Below are positions 51,974-60,380 of a stretch of 64,000 nucleotides of DNA, piece after piece; the first letter of the stretch is position 1; every line of letters begins with the position of its first letter. The DNA is from Bacillus gobiensis. GTDB lineage: Bacteria; Bacillota; Bacilli; Bacillales; Bacillaceae. The notes under the pieces were generated by a model. It did not search any database. It saw nothing but the letters and a program-made list of their open reading frames with translations, and was not told the DNA's origin. Position numbers and translations under genes: made by a program. The stretch spans positions 4,249,764 to 4,313,763 of the forward strand of contig NZ_CP012600.1 in NCBI RefSeq assembly GCF_001278705.1, written 5' to 3'.

Positions 51974-52981
51974 GTGAGAAAAAGCTTTGTTTTGCTTTTT
52001 ATAGGACTGCTTGGTGTCATTCTTCTTTCTGCATGCGGTCAAAAGTCTCAGGATGAAGTAGTAAACGGCCTGGAAAAAAAGGTAAAAGAATATACTTCGT
52101 ATAAAGCAACTGCGAAAATGGTAATTGAAACAGGAGAAGAGCCTCAGGAATACAAGGTAGAAATTTGGCATAAGAAGCCAGATTACTACAGAGTCTATTT
52201 AGAAAATTCTAAAAAAGATCAGCATCAGGTCATCCTTCGGAATGGCAACGGGGTGTTTGTCCTCACTCCGTCTCTCAATAAAAGCTTTCGTTTCCAAAGT
52301 GATTGGCCAACGAACAGCAGCCAGGTTTACTTGTTTGATTCCCTTGTAAACGACATTAAAAAAGACACAGAGGCAGAGTTTAGCACGAACGAAGAAAATT
52401 ATGTGTTTGAAACGAAAACGAATTATCAGCATAATCAATCGCTGCCTGTTCAAGAAATCGTTTTAAATAAAAAAAATCTTGCTCCAAAATCAGTAAAAGT
52501 CATGGACACGGACCGTAAAGAGATGGTTAAAGTTGATTTTGAAAAGTTTGCCTTCGACGAACCGCTTGAAAAGGAATCGTTTGATGAGAAGAAAAATATG
52601 ACTCTTTCCCATATGGATATAGCTACGAGTGCAGAAGCCTCTGATGATTTTGCTGTTGCCGCTCCGGTGTATTTGCCTGAAGGAACGGAAAAGCTGGAAG
52701 AAAAAGAAATATCAACGGCAGATGGAAAACGGATCATTACGACATATGGCGGAAAGCATTCATTTACGTTAATACAAGAAAAAGCACGTGTCGCGCAATC
52801 CGCGGCATCTGTTACAGCAAGCGGAAACCCGGTTGATCTCGGGTTTGCGATCGGCGCCTTAACAGACAATTCAGTTTCTTGGACGTATGACGGAGTGGAG
52901 TATTTGCTTGCGTCTGATAATATCGAGCAGGAAGAGCTTGTTCAAATAGCGAAGAGCGTGTATGGACAGTCTACAAAATAG
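51974..52981 (+). CDS. ydcC: LolA-like lipoprotein YdcC
   Basis: Lipoprotein of 335 residues: signal peptide with lipobox LLSAC near residue 18, a LolA/outer-membrane-lipoprotein-carrier-like fold (TAKMVIETGEEPQEYKVEIWHKKPDYYRVYL in parts over residues 40-72), and a C-terminal DUF4367-like domain (SWTYDGVEYLLASD). B. subtilis YdcC is a sporulation protein. The start is GTG 51974, in a purine-rich GGAAAAGG context with GAGGAG further up; the frame extends to 51833 but the signal peptide fixes the true start. Confidence 0.9.
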   Translation: MRKSFVLLFIGLLGVILLSACGQKSQDEVVNGLEKKVKEYTSYKATAKMVIETGEEPQEYKVEIWHKKPDYYRVYLENSKKDQHQVILRNGNGVFVLTPSLNKSFRFQSDWPTNSSQVYLFDSLVNDIKKDTEAEFSTNEENYVFETKTNYQHNQSLPVQEIVLNKKNLAPKSVKVMDTDRKEMVKVDFEKFAFDEPLEKESFDEKKNMTLSHMDIATSAEASDDFAVAAPVYLPEGTEKLEEKEISTADGKRIITTYGGKHSFTLIQEKARVAQSAASVTASGNPVDLGFAIGALTDNSVSWTYDGVEYLLASDNIEQEELVQIAKSVYGQSTK

Positions 52982-53007
52982 CAGGCGGAGCTTTCGCCTG
53001 TTTTTTT
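52982..53007 (+). terminator. terminator after ydcC
   Basis: CAGGCG (52982-52987) with CGCCTG (52995-53000), then seven T. Confidence 0.9.
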
Positions 53008-53134
53008 AGTTCTGAATTGGACGAGTCAGGATATAGTAGCATTGTTCGTCGTAACCACCACTGAATCAAGGTTCACTTTATCCTTTCTTTCTAGTATGAT
53101 TGGATTAGAAATTCACGTACTAGGAAGTGTCAGC

Positions 53135-54295
53135 ATGATTGGAAACAGTTTTTACAGAGATACATGGGCGGAAATAGACCTTTCAGCCATAGAAGAAAAT
53201 ATTTTAAGTATGAAGCATCACATTGGCAGCTCAGTTGATCTCATTGCTGTAGTGAAAGCAAATGCATATGGGCACGGAGACGCCCAAGTGGCAAATACGG
53301 CTCTATCGGCGGGAGCAGCGATGCTTGCCGTTGCATTTTTGGATGAGGCATTAGCCCTTAGAAACCAGGGGATTACAGCTCCTATCTTGATTTTGGGTGC
53401 TGTACCACCTGAAGCTGTCAAGACTTGTGCTGACCAGAAGCTTACTGTGACTGCCTACTCGAACGAATGGCTTAATGCGGCTGTTCCTTACTTGGAGGGA
53501 GCAACGCTTTTGTTCCATATGAAAATTGACTCAGGCATGGGCAGAATCGGTTTGAAAACAGAAAATGAAGTGTTGGAAATGACCCGTTTGGCAAATTCCC
53601 ATGAAAACCTGCATTTAAAAGGCGTGTATACGCACTTTGCTACTGCGGACGAATTAGACACTGCCTATTTTCAAAAGCAGCTTACCTGCTTCAAAACGCT
53701 TATCCGTTCTCTGCCTCTGGATGACATTTTGGTACACTCCTCAAACAGTGCGGCAGGATTGCGGCATAAAGACTCATTGTTTAACGCTGTCCGTTTTGGC
53801 ATAAGTATGTATGGTCTGTCTCCTTCTGAGGAAATGAAAAGCCTGCTTCCTTTTCCATTGCGGCAAGCTTTTACGCTTCACACAAAGCTTGTGCACGTTA
53901 AAAAAATTGCAAAAGGAGAAAGTGTCAGCTACGGTGCAACCTACACAGCGAAACAAGATGAATGGCTCGGAACTATGCCGATCGGCTATGCTGACGGGTG
54001 GCTCCGAAAGCTATCAGGAAGCGAGGTGCTCATAGACGGCATACGGCAAAAAACGGCGGGAAGAATCTGCATGGATCAAATGATGGTGACTTTGCCTGAA
54101 GCTCTTCCTGTTGGAACGAAGGTGACATTGATCGGGACACAAGGAGATGAAATGATCACGATTGATGAAATTGCTTCGCGGCTTGATACGATTAATTATG
54201 AAATACCTTGTACAATTACTTCACGCGTTCCTCGTATGTTTTTGAAAAATGGGAGTATAATGGAGATAAGGAATTCTTTATTATCGGACGTTTGA
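53135..54295 (+). CDS. alr: alanine racemase
   Basis: PLP enzyme of 386 residues making D-alanine for the wall. PLP lysine in AVVKANAYGHG (about residue 40), catalytic Tyr in SYGATYTAKQDEWLGT (about residue 270), and GRICMDQMMV. ATG 53135 has AGGAAGTG upstream and gives the family start (FYRDTWAEIDLSAIEEN); the frame is open back to 53042 without support. It supplies ddl and murF upstream and sits between ydcC and ndoAI as in B. subtilis. Confidence 0.95.
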   Translation: MIGNSFYRDTWAEIDLSAIEENILSMKHHIGSSVDLIAVVKANAYGHGDAQVANTALSAGAAMLAVAFLDEALALRNQGITAPILILGAVPPEAVKTCADQKLTVTAYSNEWLNAAVPYLEGATLLFHMKIDSGMGRIGLKTENEVLEMTRLANSHENLHLKGVYTHFATADELDTAYFQKQLTCFKTLIRSLPLDDILVHSSNSAAGLRHKDSLFNAVRFGISMYGLSPSEEMKSLLPFPLRQAFTLHTKLVHVKKIAKGESVSYGATYTAKQDEWLGTMPIGYADGWLRKLSGSEVLIDGIRQKTAGRICMDQMMVTLPEALPVGTKVTLIGTQGDEMITIDEIASRLDTINYEIPCTITSRVPRMFLKNGSIMEIRNSLLSDV

Positions 54296-54442
54296 TAAAG
54301 CGAACCTTCAATCTAAGAGTTACCTGGCGCACGTTTTTTAGCCTTCGTTCATCCGTGCGAGAGACTGCTTGAGGAAGTCTTGCAGTGTGTTAATGCGGGA
54401 GAAAAAATTTGTCGTGTTCCACGGATTATTTTGAAAACAGCT

Positions 54443-54470
54443 TTGCACGACTTAGGAATAATGATATGAT
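54443..54470 (+). promoter_or_regulatory. sigma-A promoter of ndoAI-ndoA
   Basis: TTGCAC (54443-54448), 16 bases, TATGAT (54465-54470), about 60 bases before the antitoxin start. The gap 54296-54528 contains otherwise only CGCACG/CGTGCG arms at 54328-54359. Confidence 0.65.
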
Positions 54471-54528
54471 TATGATTGGAATTGGATATAGCGTTTGTAT
54501 CCGGAAGTTTTGTGGAGGTGTATGGTTT

Positions 54529-54810
54529 TTGTCTGAATCCAGCGCAACAACTGAAATTATGGTTCGTTTACCAGAAGCATTGTTATCAGAATTGGATGGT
54601 GTCGTCATGCAGGATAACGGAAGCAGAAATGAATTAATTTATCAAGCAACTAAAATGTACCTACGTGAACGCAAAAAACGACAAATTCGTGAATCTATGA
54701 GACGCGGCTATATGGAGATGGCGAAAATCAACTTGAACATCGCTTCTGAAGCATTTCTCGCGGAGTATGAGGCTGAAAACACCGTTGAGCGCTTAGTAAG
54801 CGGAGGATAA
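54529..54810 (+). CDS. ndoAI: antitoxin EndoAI (MazE-like, ribbon-helix-helix)
   Basis: Antitoxin of 93 residues that neutralises the NdoA RNase and represses its own operon. Ribbon-helix-helix N-terminus ([31 protein letters not shown] in parts) and a toxin-binding tail [19 protein letters not shown], ending TVERLVSGG as in B. subtilis YdcD. The start is TTG 54529, eight bases after GGAGGTG. The toxin follows after four bases. Confidence 0.95.
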   Translation: MSESSATTEIMVRLPEALLSELDGVVMQDNGSRNELIYQATKMYLRERKKRQIRESMRRGYMEMAKINLNIASEAFLAEYEAENTVERLVSGG

Positions 54811-54814
54811 ACAT

Positions 54815-55165
54815 TTGATTGTCAAACGCGGTGATGTTTATTTTGCTGATTTATCTCCTGTTGTTGGCTCAGAACAGGGTGGTGTTCGCCCGGTTTTAGT
54901 GATTCAGAATGATATAGGAAATCGCTTTAGCCCGACCGCTATTGTTGCAGCCATAACAGCTCAAATTCAAAAAGCGAAATTGCCTACCCACGTCGAAATT
55001 GATGCGAAACGTTACGGTTTTGAAAGGGATTCCGTCATATTGCTTGAACAGATCCGAACGATTGACAAACAAAGGCTGACAGATAAAATCACACATCTTG
55101 ATGATGAAATGATGGATAAGGTTGATGAGGCCTTGCAAGTCAGTTTAGCTCTTATCGATTTTTAA
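54815..55165 (+). CDS. ndoA: mRNA interferase EndoA (MazF)
   Basis: Toxin endoribonuclease of 116 residues of the MazF/PemK family, cutting single-stranded RNA at UACAU in B. subtilis. [23 protein letters not shown] with the conserved Arg and the [10 protein letters not shown] loop, then [23 protein letters not shown] 54815 follows GGAGGATAAACAT. Operon with ndoAI; a terminator separates it from rsbRA. Confidence 0.96.
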   Translation: MIVKRGDVYFADLSPVVGSEQGGVRPVLVIQNDIGNRFSPTAIVAAITAQIQKAKLPTHVEIDAKRYGFERDSVILLEQIRTIDKQRLTDKITHLDDEMMDKVDEALQVSLALIDF

Positions 55166-55178
55166 TAGGTCACATATC

Positions 55179-55211
55179 AAGGTTGCTCACACTACAGGGC
55201 AACTTTTTTTG
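55179..55211 (+). terminator. terminator after ndoA
   Basis: AAGGTTGC (55179-55186) with GCAACTTT (55199-55206) and a T tract. Confidence 0.8.
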
Positions 55212-55237
55212 TTTTAAATATAAAATAACGTTATAAT
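55209..55237 (+). promoter_or_regulatory. sigma-A promoter of the rsb operon
   Basis: TTGTTT, 17 bases, TATAAT (55232-55237). A leader of about 160 bases follows, with a CAGGCA/TGCCTG hairpin near 55291-55310 and the rsbRA ribosome site at 55394. Confidence 0.5.
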
Positions 55238-55407
55238 AAAAGGCAGAGAACCTTTAACGGGGAAGCACCGGCTAAAATTAAGCAATCTTTGCAGGCAATA
55301 GATGCTGCCTGAAAAAATATGGTTGGTTCGTCGTTCAACATCGGGAAACTAGGCGATCATCCACAGATTGCAGATGCACTTTATACATATATAGGGAGGA
55401 ACGATGC

Positions 55408-56268
55408 ATGTCTACACAGCAAGTCTTTGAATTTATCTCTGACAACCGGCAAGATCTCATTGAAAAATGGACAAGTATCTTATCACAACTTGGAGAAAAT
55501 GACTCTTTAAAAGCTGTAAATGAGCAAATGTTTCGCACAATTTGTGAAGAATATATGGCAATTATTTTAACTTCTCCGGAAACTAATGATGAATATACAG
55601 ATAAGAAAATCTTTGAATTTGCAGTGAAAATTGTCCAACTGGGTCTTTCATTAAAACTAATTGCGCAGGCGTTGGCTGATTTTTGGAAGTATCTCTATCG
55701 GTTAATGGATGAGAAAAGCACATCAGATAAGCAAAGCCTAAAGCTGGTTTGGGAAATCGAAGAAAATATTACTCCGATTAATAATGAAATACTCAATCAA
55801 TATTCAATCTCATGGGAAAAGACGGTCTCTCTTCAAAAAGAAGCACTTCAGGAATTATCTGCGCCGCTTATTCCGGTTTTTGAGCATGTTACTGTCATGC
55901 CTTTGGTCGGTACAATTGATACGGAGCGGGCGAAAAGAATTATGGAAAATCTTCTGCACGGGGTTGTGAAGCACCGCTCAGAGGTCGTACTTATCGACAT
56001 TACCGGCGTCCCGGTTGTTGATACGATGGTAGCCCATCATATAATCCAAGCTTCAGAAGCTGTAAGATTGGTAGGAGCAAGATGCCTTCTTGTCGGAATA
56101 CGGCCTGAAATTGCCCAAACGATTGTCACCCTCGGGATTGATTTATCACAGGTTATTACTAAAAATACCCTTCAAAAAGGAATTCAAACCGCATTAGAGA
56201 TGACAAATCGAAAAATAGTACCATTGGGGGAATTAGTCAATGAGACTTCCGAAAATTCCTATACTTAA
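55408..56268 (+). CDS. rsbRA: stressosome co-antagonist RsbRA
   Basis: Stressosome protein of 286 residues: N-terminal non-heme globin domain (to about residue 135) and C-terminal STAS domain. The two threonines phosphorylated by RsbT in B. subtilis correspond to Thr172 (GTIDTERA) and Thr206 (VVDTMVAHH). It senses environmental stress in a 1.8-MDa cytosolic complex with RsbS. GGGAGGA precedes ATG 55408. First gene of the eight-gene operon; the end overlaps rsbS. Confidence 0.96.
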   Translation: MSTQQVFEFISDNRQDLIEKWTSILSQLGENDSLKAVNEQMFRTICEEYMAIILTSPETNDEYTDKKIFEFAVKIVQLGLSLKLIAQALADFWKYLYRLMDEKSTSDKQSLKLVWEIEENITPINNEILNQYSISWEKTVSLQKEALQELSAPLIPVFEHVTVMPLVGTIDTERAKRIMENLLHGVVKHRSEVVLIDITGVPVVDTMVAHHIIQASEAVRLVGARCLLVGIRPEIAQTIVTLGIDLSQVITKNTLQKGIQTALEMTNRKIVPLGELVNETSENSYT

Positions 56269-56605
56269 ACTTTATAACTGTTTATTGGTATCGATCCAAT
56301 GGGAGCTTGACGATCAAACCGCCTTGCATTTTCAAGAGGATTTGTTAAATAAGATCCATGAAACTGGTGCAAATGGCGTAGTGATTGATTTAACGTCTGT
56401 TGATATGATTGATTCCTTCATTGCAAAGGTGCTCGGAGACGTTATTACAATGTCGAAACTAATGGGAGCCAAGGTTGTCCTGACAGGGATTCAGCCTGCT
56501 GTGGCGATTACTCTAATCGAGCTCGGTATAGAACTGGACGAAATTGATACCGGGCTGGATCTTGAACAAGGGCTTGAGACATTGAAGCGGGAATTGGGGG
56601 AATAG
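56240..56605 (+). CDS. rsbS: stressosome scaffold RsbS
   Basis: Single STAS-domain protein of 121 residues that holds RsbT in unstressed cells. The phosphorylation site Ser59 ([10 protein letters not shown]) is at the same number as in B. subtilis. It starts 29 bases before the end of rsbRA and ends two bases before rsbT, so translation is coupled. Confidence 0.96.
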   Translation: MRLPKIPILKLYNCLLVSIQWELDDQTALHFQEDLLNKIHETGANGVVIDLTSVDMIDSFIAKVLGDVITMSKLMGAKVVLTGIQPAVAITLIELGIELDEIDTGLDLEQGLETLKRELGE

Positions 56606-56607
56606 GT

Positions 56608-57009
56608 ATGAAAAACCAACCCTGTGTGAAAATAATGACTGAGTGGGATATAGTTGCTGCAAGGCAGCTGGGGAGGAAGGTTGCGAAGGAGCTGGGATTT
56701 GGCACGGTAGATCAGGCGAGAATCACAACTGCTATTTCTGAGTTGGCAAGAAACATTTATTTATACGCGGGAAAAGGTCAAATTTGTATAGAAGAACTTC
56801 ACGATATAGGAAAACGCGGCTTAAAGCTGATCGCTTCGGATGATGGACCCGGGATATCTGATATAAAAAAAGTAATGGAAGACGGTTATTCTACATCAGG
56901 AGGTCTTGGAGCGGGTCTCCCAGGTGTCAAACGACTGATGGATGAATTTCAGCTTCATTCCAATCCGGGGAAAGGAACTGATATCCACGCAGTGAAGTGG
57001 CTTAGGTAG
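56608..57009 (+). CDS. rsbT: serine/threonine kinase RsbT
   Basis: GHKL-type kinase of 133 residues that phosphorylates RsbS and RsbR and then activates RsbU. N box TAISELARNIYLYA, G1 SDDGPGI, G2 GGLGAGLPGVKRL. Start ATG 56608 follows GGGGGAATAGGT. Confidence 0.96.
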   Translation: MKNQPCVKIMTEWDIVAARQLGRKVAKELGFGTVDQARITTAISELARNIYLYAGKGQICIEELHDIGKRGLKLIASDDGPGISDIKKVMEDGYSTSGGLGAGLPGVKRLMDEFQLHSNPGKGTDIHAVKWLR

Positions 57010-57019
57010 GAGGTAGTTT

Positions 57020-58027
57020 ATGGAATTCGGGGAAGTGATTGAGCAAAGATACAGACAACTGCTCACAAAGTATATCTCGGACTTAACTGAAACATCGCTG
57101 TATCAAGGACAAAAATTCAGCAGGAAAACTTTGGAAAATCAAATTCCTCCAGAAGAAATCGTTAGTATTCACCGTAAAGTAATTCAGGAGCTGTACCCTG
57201 ATCTTCCGAAAGATGTTTTCCACTCTTTAGATTTTTTAATCGAAGTGATGATTGGCTACGGAATGGCGTATCAGGAGCATCAGACGTTACGGGGGATTCA
57301 GCAGGAGCTTAAGTCTGAGATTGAGATAGCGGCAAATGTGCAGCACACTCTTCTTGAAACGCAGGTACCGGTTGCTGAAGGAATTGATATTGGGGCCATA
57401 AGCATCCCTGCAAAACAAATGAACGGTGATTATTATCATTTTGTCCGGGATAAAGACAGCATTAGTATTGCGATTGCGGATGTAATCGGAAAAGGGATAC
57501 CGGCAGCATTGTGCATGTCAATGATAAAATATGCGATGGACTCACTGCCTGAATTACGTCTTCATCCTTCTAAGGTATTGACAAATCTAAACAGAGTTGT
57601 CGAACAAAATGTCGATCCAAGCATGTTTATTACGATGTGTTATGGCAGTTACGATATCAACAATCATCAATTTACATTTGCCTCCGCCGGACATGAGCCG
57701 GGTTTTTATTATTCGAATAAAGAAGCGGCCTTTTACGATTTAACTGCAAAAGGCCTAGTCCTTGGAATAAAACATGAAGTAGAGTACGAGCAGTGTTGCA
57801 CAACGCTTGAAGAAGGCGATATGATTGTATTGTTTTCTGATGGAGTGACAGAATCCAGATCTGAGGAAGGTTTTGTAAGCAGAGAAGATATACAAAACTT
57901 ACTGATTGAGCACATGTCAAAACCGGCTCAGGATATGGTGAATGATATTTATAACAGCTTGTTGCAGCTTCAGGATTTTCAACTGCACGATGATTTTACT
58001 TTAATTGTGATTAGGCGAAAGGTTTAG
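57020..58027 (+). CDS. rsbU: PP2C phosphatase RsbU
   Basis: Phosphatase of 335 residues activated by RsbT: N-terminal four-helix RsbT-binding domain (residues 1-85), a coiled linker, and a C-terminal PPM/PP2C domain with MNGDYYHF and IADVIGKGIPAALCMSM metal-binding aspartates and FSDGVTESRSEEG. It dephosphorylates RsbV. The stop codon is part of the sigma-B promoter for the downstream genes. Confidence 0.95.
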   Translation: MEFGEVIEQRYRQLLTKYISDLTETSLYQGQKFSRKTLENQIPPEEIVSIHRKVIQELYPDLPKDVFHSLDFLIEVMIGYGMAYQEHQTLRGIQQELKSEIEIAANVQHTLLETQVPVAEGIDIGAISIPAKQMNGDYYHFVRDKDSISIAIADVIGKGIPAALCMSMIKYAMDSLPELRLHPSKVLTNLNRVVEQNVDPSMFITMCYGSYDINNHQFTFASAGHEPGFYYSNKEAAFYDLTAKGLVLGIKHEVEYEQCCTTLEEGDMIVLFSDGVTESRSEEGFVSREDIQNLLIEHMSKPAQDMVNDIYNSLLQLQDFQLHDDFTLIVIRRKV

Positions 58028-58047
58028 TCTTCGCCAGATTGGGGTAT
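58022..58047 (+). promoter_or_regulatory. sigma-B autoregulatory promoter before rsbV
   Basis: GTTTAG (58022-58027, includes the rsbU stop codon), 14 bases, GGGTAT (58042-58047). It corresponds to the internal B. subtilis promoter that amplifies rsbVW-sigB-rsbX. Confidence 0.9.
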
Positions 58048-58091
58048 CTGATTAATGCATAGATACTTTAGTCATAAATAGAGGTGATAAT

Positions 58092-58424
58092 ATGAATTTA
58101 CTAGTTGAAGTAACGAAATCTGAGTTAAATCATAAGCAAATAGATGTTTCAGGCGAAATTGATGTTCATACGGCGCCTGTATTAAGAGAGAAACTAATGG
58201 CTCATGCCGCTCCGGAAAGCCATTTGGAAATAAATTTAGAAAATGTTTCATATATGGACAGTACGGGCTTGGGCGTATTTGTTGGATTATATAAAACGCT
58301 TCGTGCGGAAAACGGGGCTTTGAAATTATACAATTTGTCCGATCGGTTGGTCAGGTTGTTTGAGATTACAGGGTTAAAAGATATTATTGATATTTCTGCA
58401 AAAACAGAAGGTGGGGTACAATGA
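58092..58424 (+). CDS. rsbV: anti-anti-sigma factor RsbV
   Basis: STAS protein of 110 residues; when dephosphorylated it binds RsbW and frees sigma-B. Phosphorylation serine in YMDSTGLGVFVG (Ser57; Ser56 in B. subtilis). AGAGGTGAT precedes ATG 58092; the stop overlaps rsbW. Confidence 0.96.
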   Translation: MNLLVEVTKSELNHKQIDVSGEIDVHTAPVLREKLMAHAAPESHLEINLENVSYMDSTGLGVFVGLYKTLRAENGALKLYNLSDRLVRLFEITGLKDIIDISAKTEGGVQ

Positions 58425-58903
58425 ATACGTCTGTAGATTATATTGAAATGAAAATTCCGGCAAAGCCTGAGTATGTTGGCATTGTACGCCTTACTTTATC
58501 CGGAATCTCCAGCAAAATGGGCTACAGCTATGATGATATTGAAGATTTAAAGATTGCTGTGAGCGAGGCATGTACGAATGCGGTTCAGCATGCTTATAAA
58601 TCATCTTCAGCAGGAGATGTATCGATTCGTTTCGGTGTATACGAAGATCGTTTAGAAGTCATTGTATCTGATCAGGGATCAAGTTTTGACATAAATCAAA
58701 AGAAACAGGATTTGGGCCCTTATACTCCGTCCCAATCGGTTGATCAATTGGCAGAAGGAGGACTCGGACTATATTTAATGGATACGCTGATGGATGAAGT
58801 AAACGTCCAAATAGAGTCCGGCGTAACTGTTGCAATGACAAAGTTTCTAAACAGGGAGCGGGTTGAGCATGACACAACCGTCGAAAACTACGAAGCTAAA
58901 TAA
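58421..58903 (+). CDS. rsbW: anti-sigma factor and kinase RsbW
   Basis: GHKL kinase of 160 residues that binds sigma-B or phosphorylates RsbV. N box SEACTNAVQHAY, G1 VSDQGSSFD, G2 EGGLGLYLMDTLMD. Starts inside the rsbV stop (ATGA) and overlaps sigB by about 40 bases. Confidence 0.96.
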   Translation: MNTSVDYIEMKIPAKPEYVGIVRLTLSGISSKMGYSYDDIEDLKIAVSEACTNAVQHAYKSSSAGDVSIRFGVYEDRLEVIVSDQGSSFDINQKKQDLGPYTPSQSVDQLAEGGLGLYLMDTLMDEVNVQIESGVTVAMTKFLNRERVEHDTTVENYEAK

Positions 58904-59657
58904 AGATGAAGTCGATCAGCTCATAAAAACGTATCAAGAAACTCAAGACGAAGAGGCTCAGCTTACACTGGTTACAGCGTATACAAATCTTGTGGAAATG
59001 CTGGCGAAAAAATATTCCAAGGGCAAAAGCTTTCATGAGGATCTGTGCCAGGTAGGAATGATCGGATTGCTCGGGGCAATGAAGCGGTATGACCCCATCG
59101 TTGGAAAATCATTTGAGGCATTTGCCATACCAACCATCATTGGCGAAATTAAACGGTTTCTCAGGGATAAAACGTGGAGCGTGCATGTCCCGAGAAGAAT
59201 TAAAGAACTGGGTCCTAGAATTAAAAAGGCTGTCGACCAACTGACAATTGACTCTCAAAAATCACCAACTGTTGAAGAAATTGCTGATTTTTTAGATGTA
59301 ACTGAAGAGGAAGTTCTTGAAACGATGGAAATGGGGAAAAGCTATCAAGCCCTTTCCGTAGATCACAGCATTGAAGCGGATTCAGATGGCAGTACTGTTA
59401 CCATTTTGGATGTTGTTGGTTCTAAAGAGTCCGGCTATGAACAGGTGAACCAAAGAATGATGCTAGAAAGCGTTTTGTATGTTTTATCCGACCGAGAAAA
59501 ACAAATTATTGATTTAACATATATTCAAAATAAAAGCCAAAAAGAAACAGGAGATATCTTGGGAATTTCGCAAATGCACGTTTCAAGATTACAGCGGAAA
59601 GCTGTTAAAAAATTAAGAGAGGCGTTAACTGCTGATCCGAGTATGGAGATTTCGTAA
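58863..59657 (+). CDS. sigB: general stress sigma factor sigma-B
   Basis: Sigma-70 family group 3 factor of 264 residues. Region 2 FHEDLCQVGMIGLLGAMKRYDP and GKSFEAFAIPTIIGEIKRFLRD, region 3 VPRRIKELGPRIKKAV, region 4 DREKQIIDLTYIQNKSQKETG with recognition helix SQMHVSRLQRKAVKKLR (all read in parts). TTG 58863 mirrors the B. subtilis start; ATG 58869 is an alternative. It overlaps rsbW and shares one base with the rsbX start. Confidence 0.97.
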   Translation: MSMTQPSKTTKLNKDEVDQLIKTYQETQDEEAQLTLVTAYTNLVEMLAKKYSKGKSFHEDLCQVGMIGLLGAMKRYDPIVGKSFEAFAIPTIIGEIKRFLRDKTWSVHVPRRIKELGPRIKKAVDQLTIDSQKSPTVEEIADFLDVTEEEVLETMEMGKSYQALSVDHSIEADSDGSTVTILDVVGSKESGYEQVNQRMMLESVLYVLSDREKQIIDLTYIQNKSQKETGDILGISQMHVSRLQRKAVKKLREALTADPSMEIS

Positions 59658-60256
59658 TGATTGAATTTGAATCAAATGAATATATGCGAGCTATTATTTT
59701 TCAATTAAATAAGGATGGGAACAGTTGCTGTGGTGACAGCTATTTCATCAGTGCAGATGACGAGGGTTTAATTTGCGCTGTGGCTGATGGTTTAGGAAGT
59801 GGTAAAGCTGCAAATGAATCCTCGTCAATCATTAGTGAGATAGTTGAAAAATACAGCAATGAAGAGGTAGCTGAAATCATTGAGCGCTGCAATGTGGCCT
59901 TACGCAGCAAAAGAGGTGCAACCGTTTCGGTTCTTAAGTTTCGATTTGTAGAAAAAGATTTCACGTATTGTTCAGTAGGAAATGTGCGATTTATTCTTTA
60001 TTCTCCATCAGGTAAGTGTGTGTATCCACTGCCAGTAGGCGGGTACTTGTCGGGGAAGCCTCGAAAATACAAGACACAAACTTATGAATACGAACCCGGA
60101 TCAAAATTTATAATATACACTGACGGGCTGGAAGTTCCAACGATTCGATCCTATCTAAAAAGCGACTATTCCATAGAACATCTATCGAAGCAGCTTGATA
60201 TTTACACCCGTAAAAGAAACGATGATCTGACTTATATTCTTGGACAGCTTTTGTAA
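59657..60256 (+). CDS. rsbX: feedback phosphatase RsbX
   Basis: PPM-family phosphatase of 199 residues that removes phosphate from RsbS and RsbR and resets the stressosome. CCGDSYFI, AVADGLGSGKAA and IYTDGLEVPT supply the metal-binding aspartates. The ATG is at the stop codon of sigB (TAATG). Confidence 0.94.
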   Translation: MIEFESNEYMRAIIFQLNKDGNSCCGDSYFISADDEGLICAVADGLGSGKAANESSSIISEIVEKYSNEEVAEIIERCNVALRSKRGATVSVLKFRFVEKDFTYCSVGNVRFILYSPSGKCVYPLPVGGYLSGKPRKYKTQTYEYEPGSKFIIYTDGLEVPTIRSYLKSDYSIEHLSKQLDIYTRKRNDDLTYILGQLL

Positions 60257-60275
60257 TTAAGGCTGTTTTTTTTAT
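60244..60275 (+). terminator. terminator of the sigB operon
   Basis: ACAGCTT (60244-60250) with AAGGCTGT (60259-60266, one bulged G), then a T-rich tract; it overlaps the rsbX stop codon. Confidence 0.65.
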
Positions 60276-60380
60276 TGGAAAAGTAAAGATTAGTAAACAC
60301 GTATAACCTCCTGACTGGCATGAAAGTCCACTTAATATGATAAAATGAAGGATATCATGCAAATTGGAGGACGTTTACTA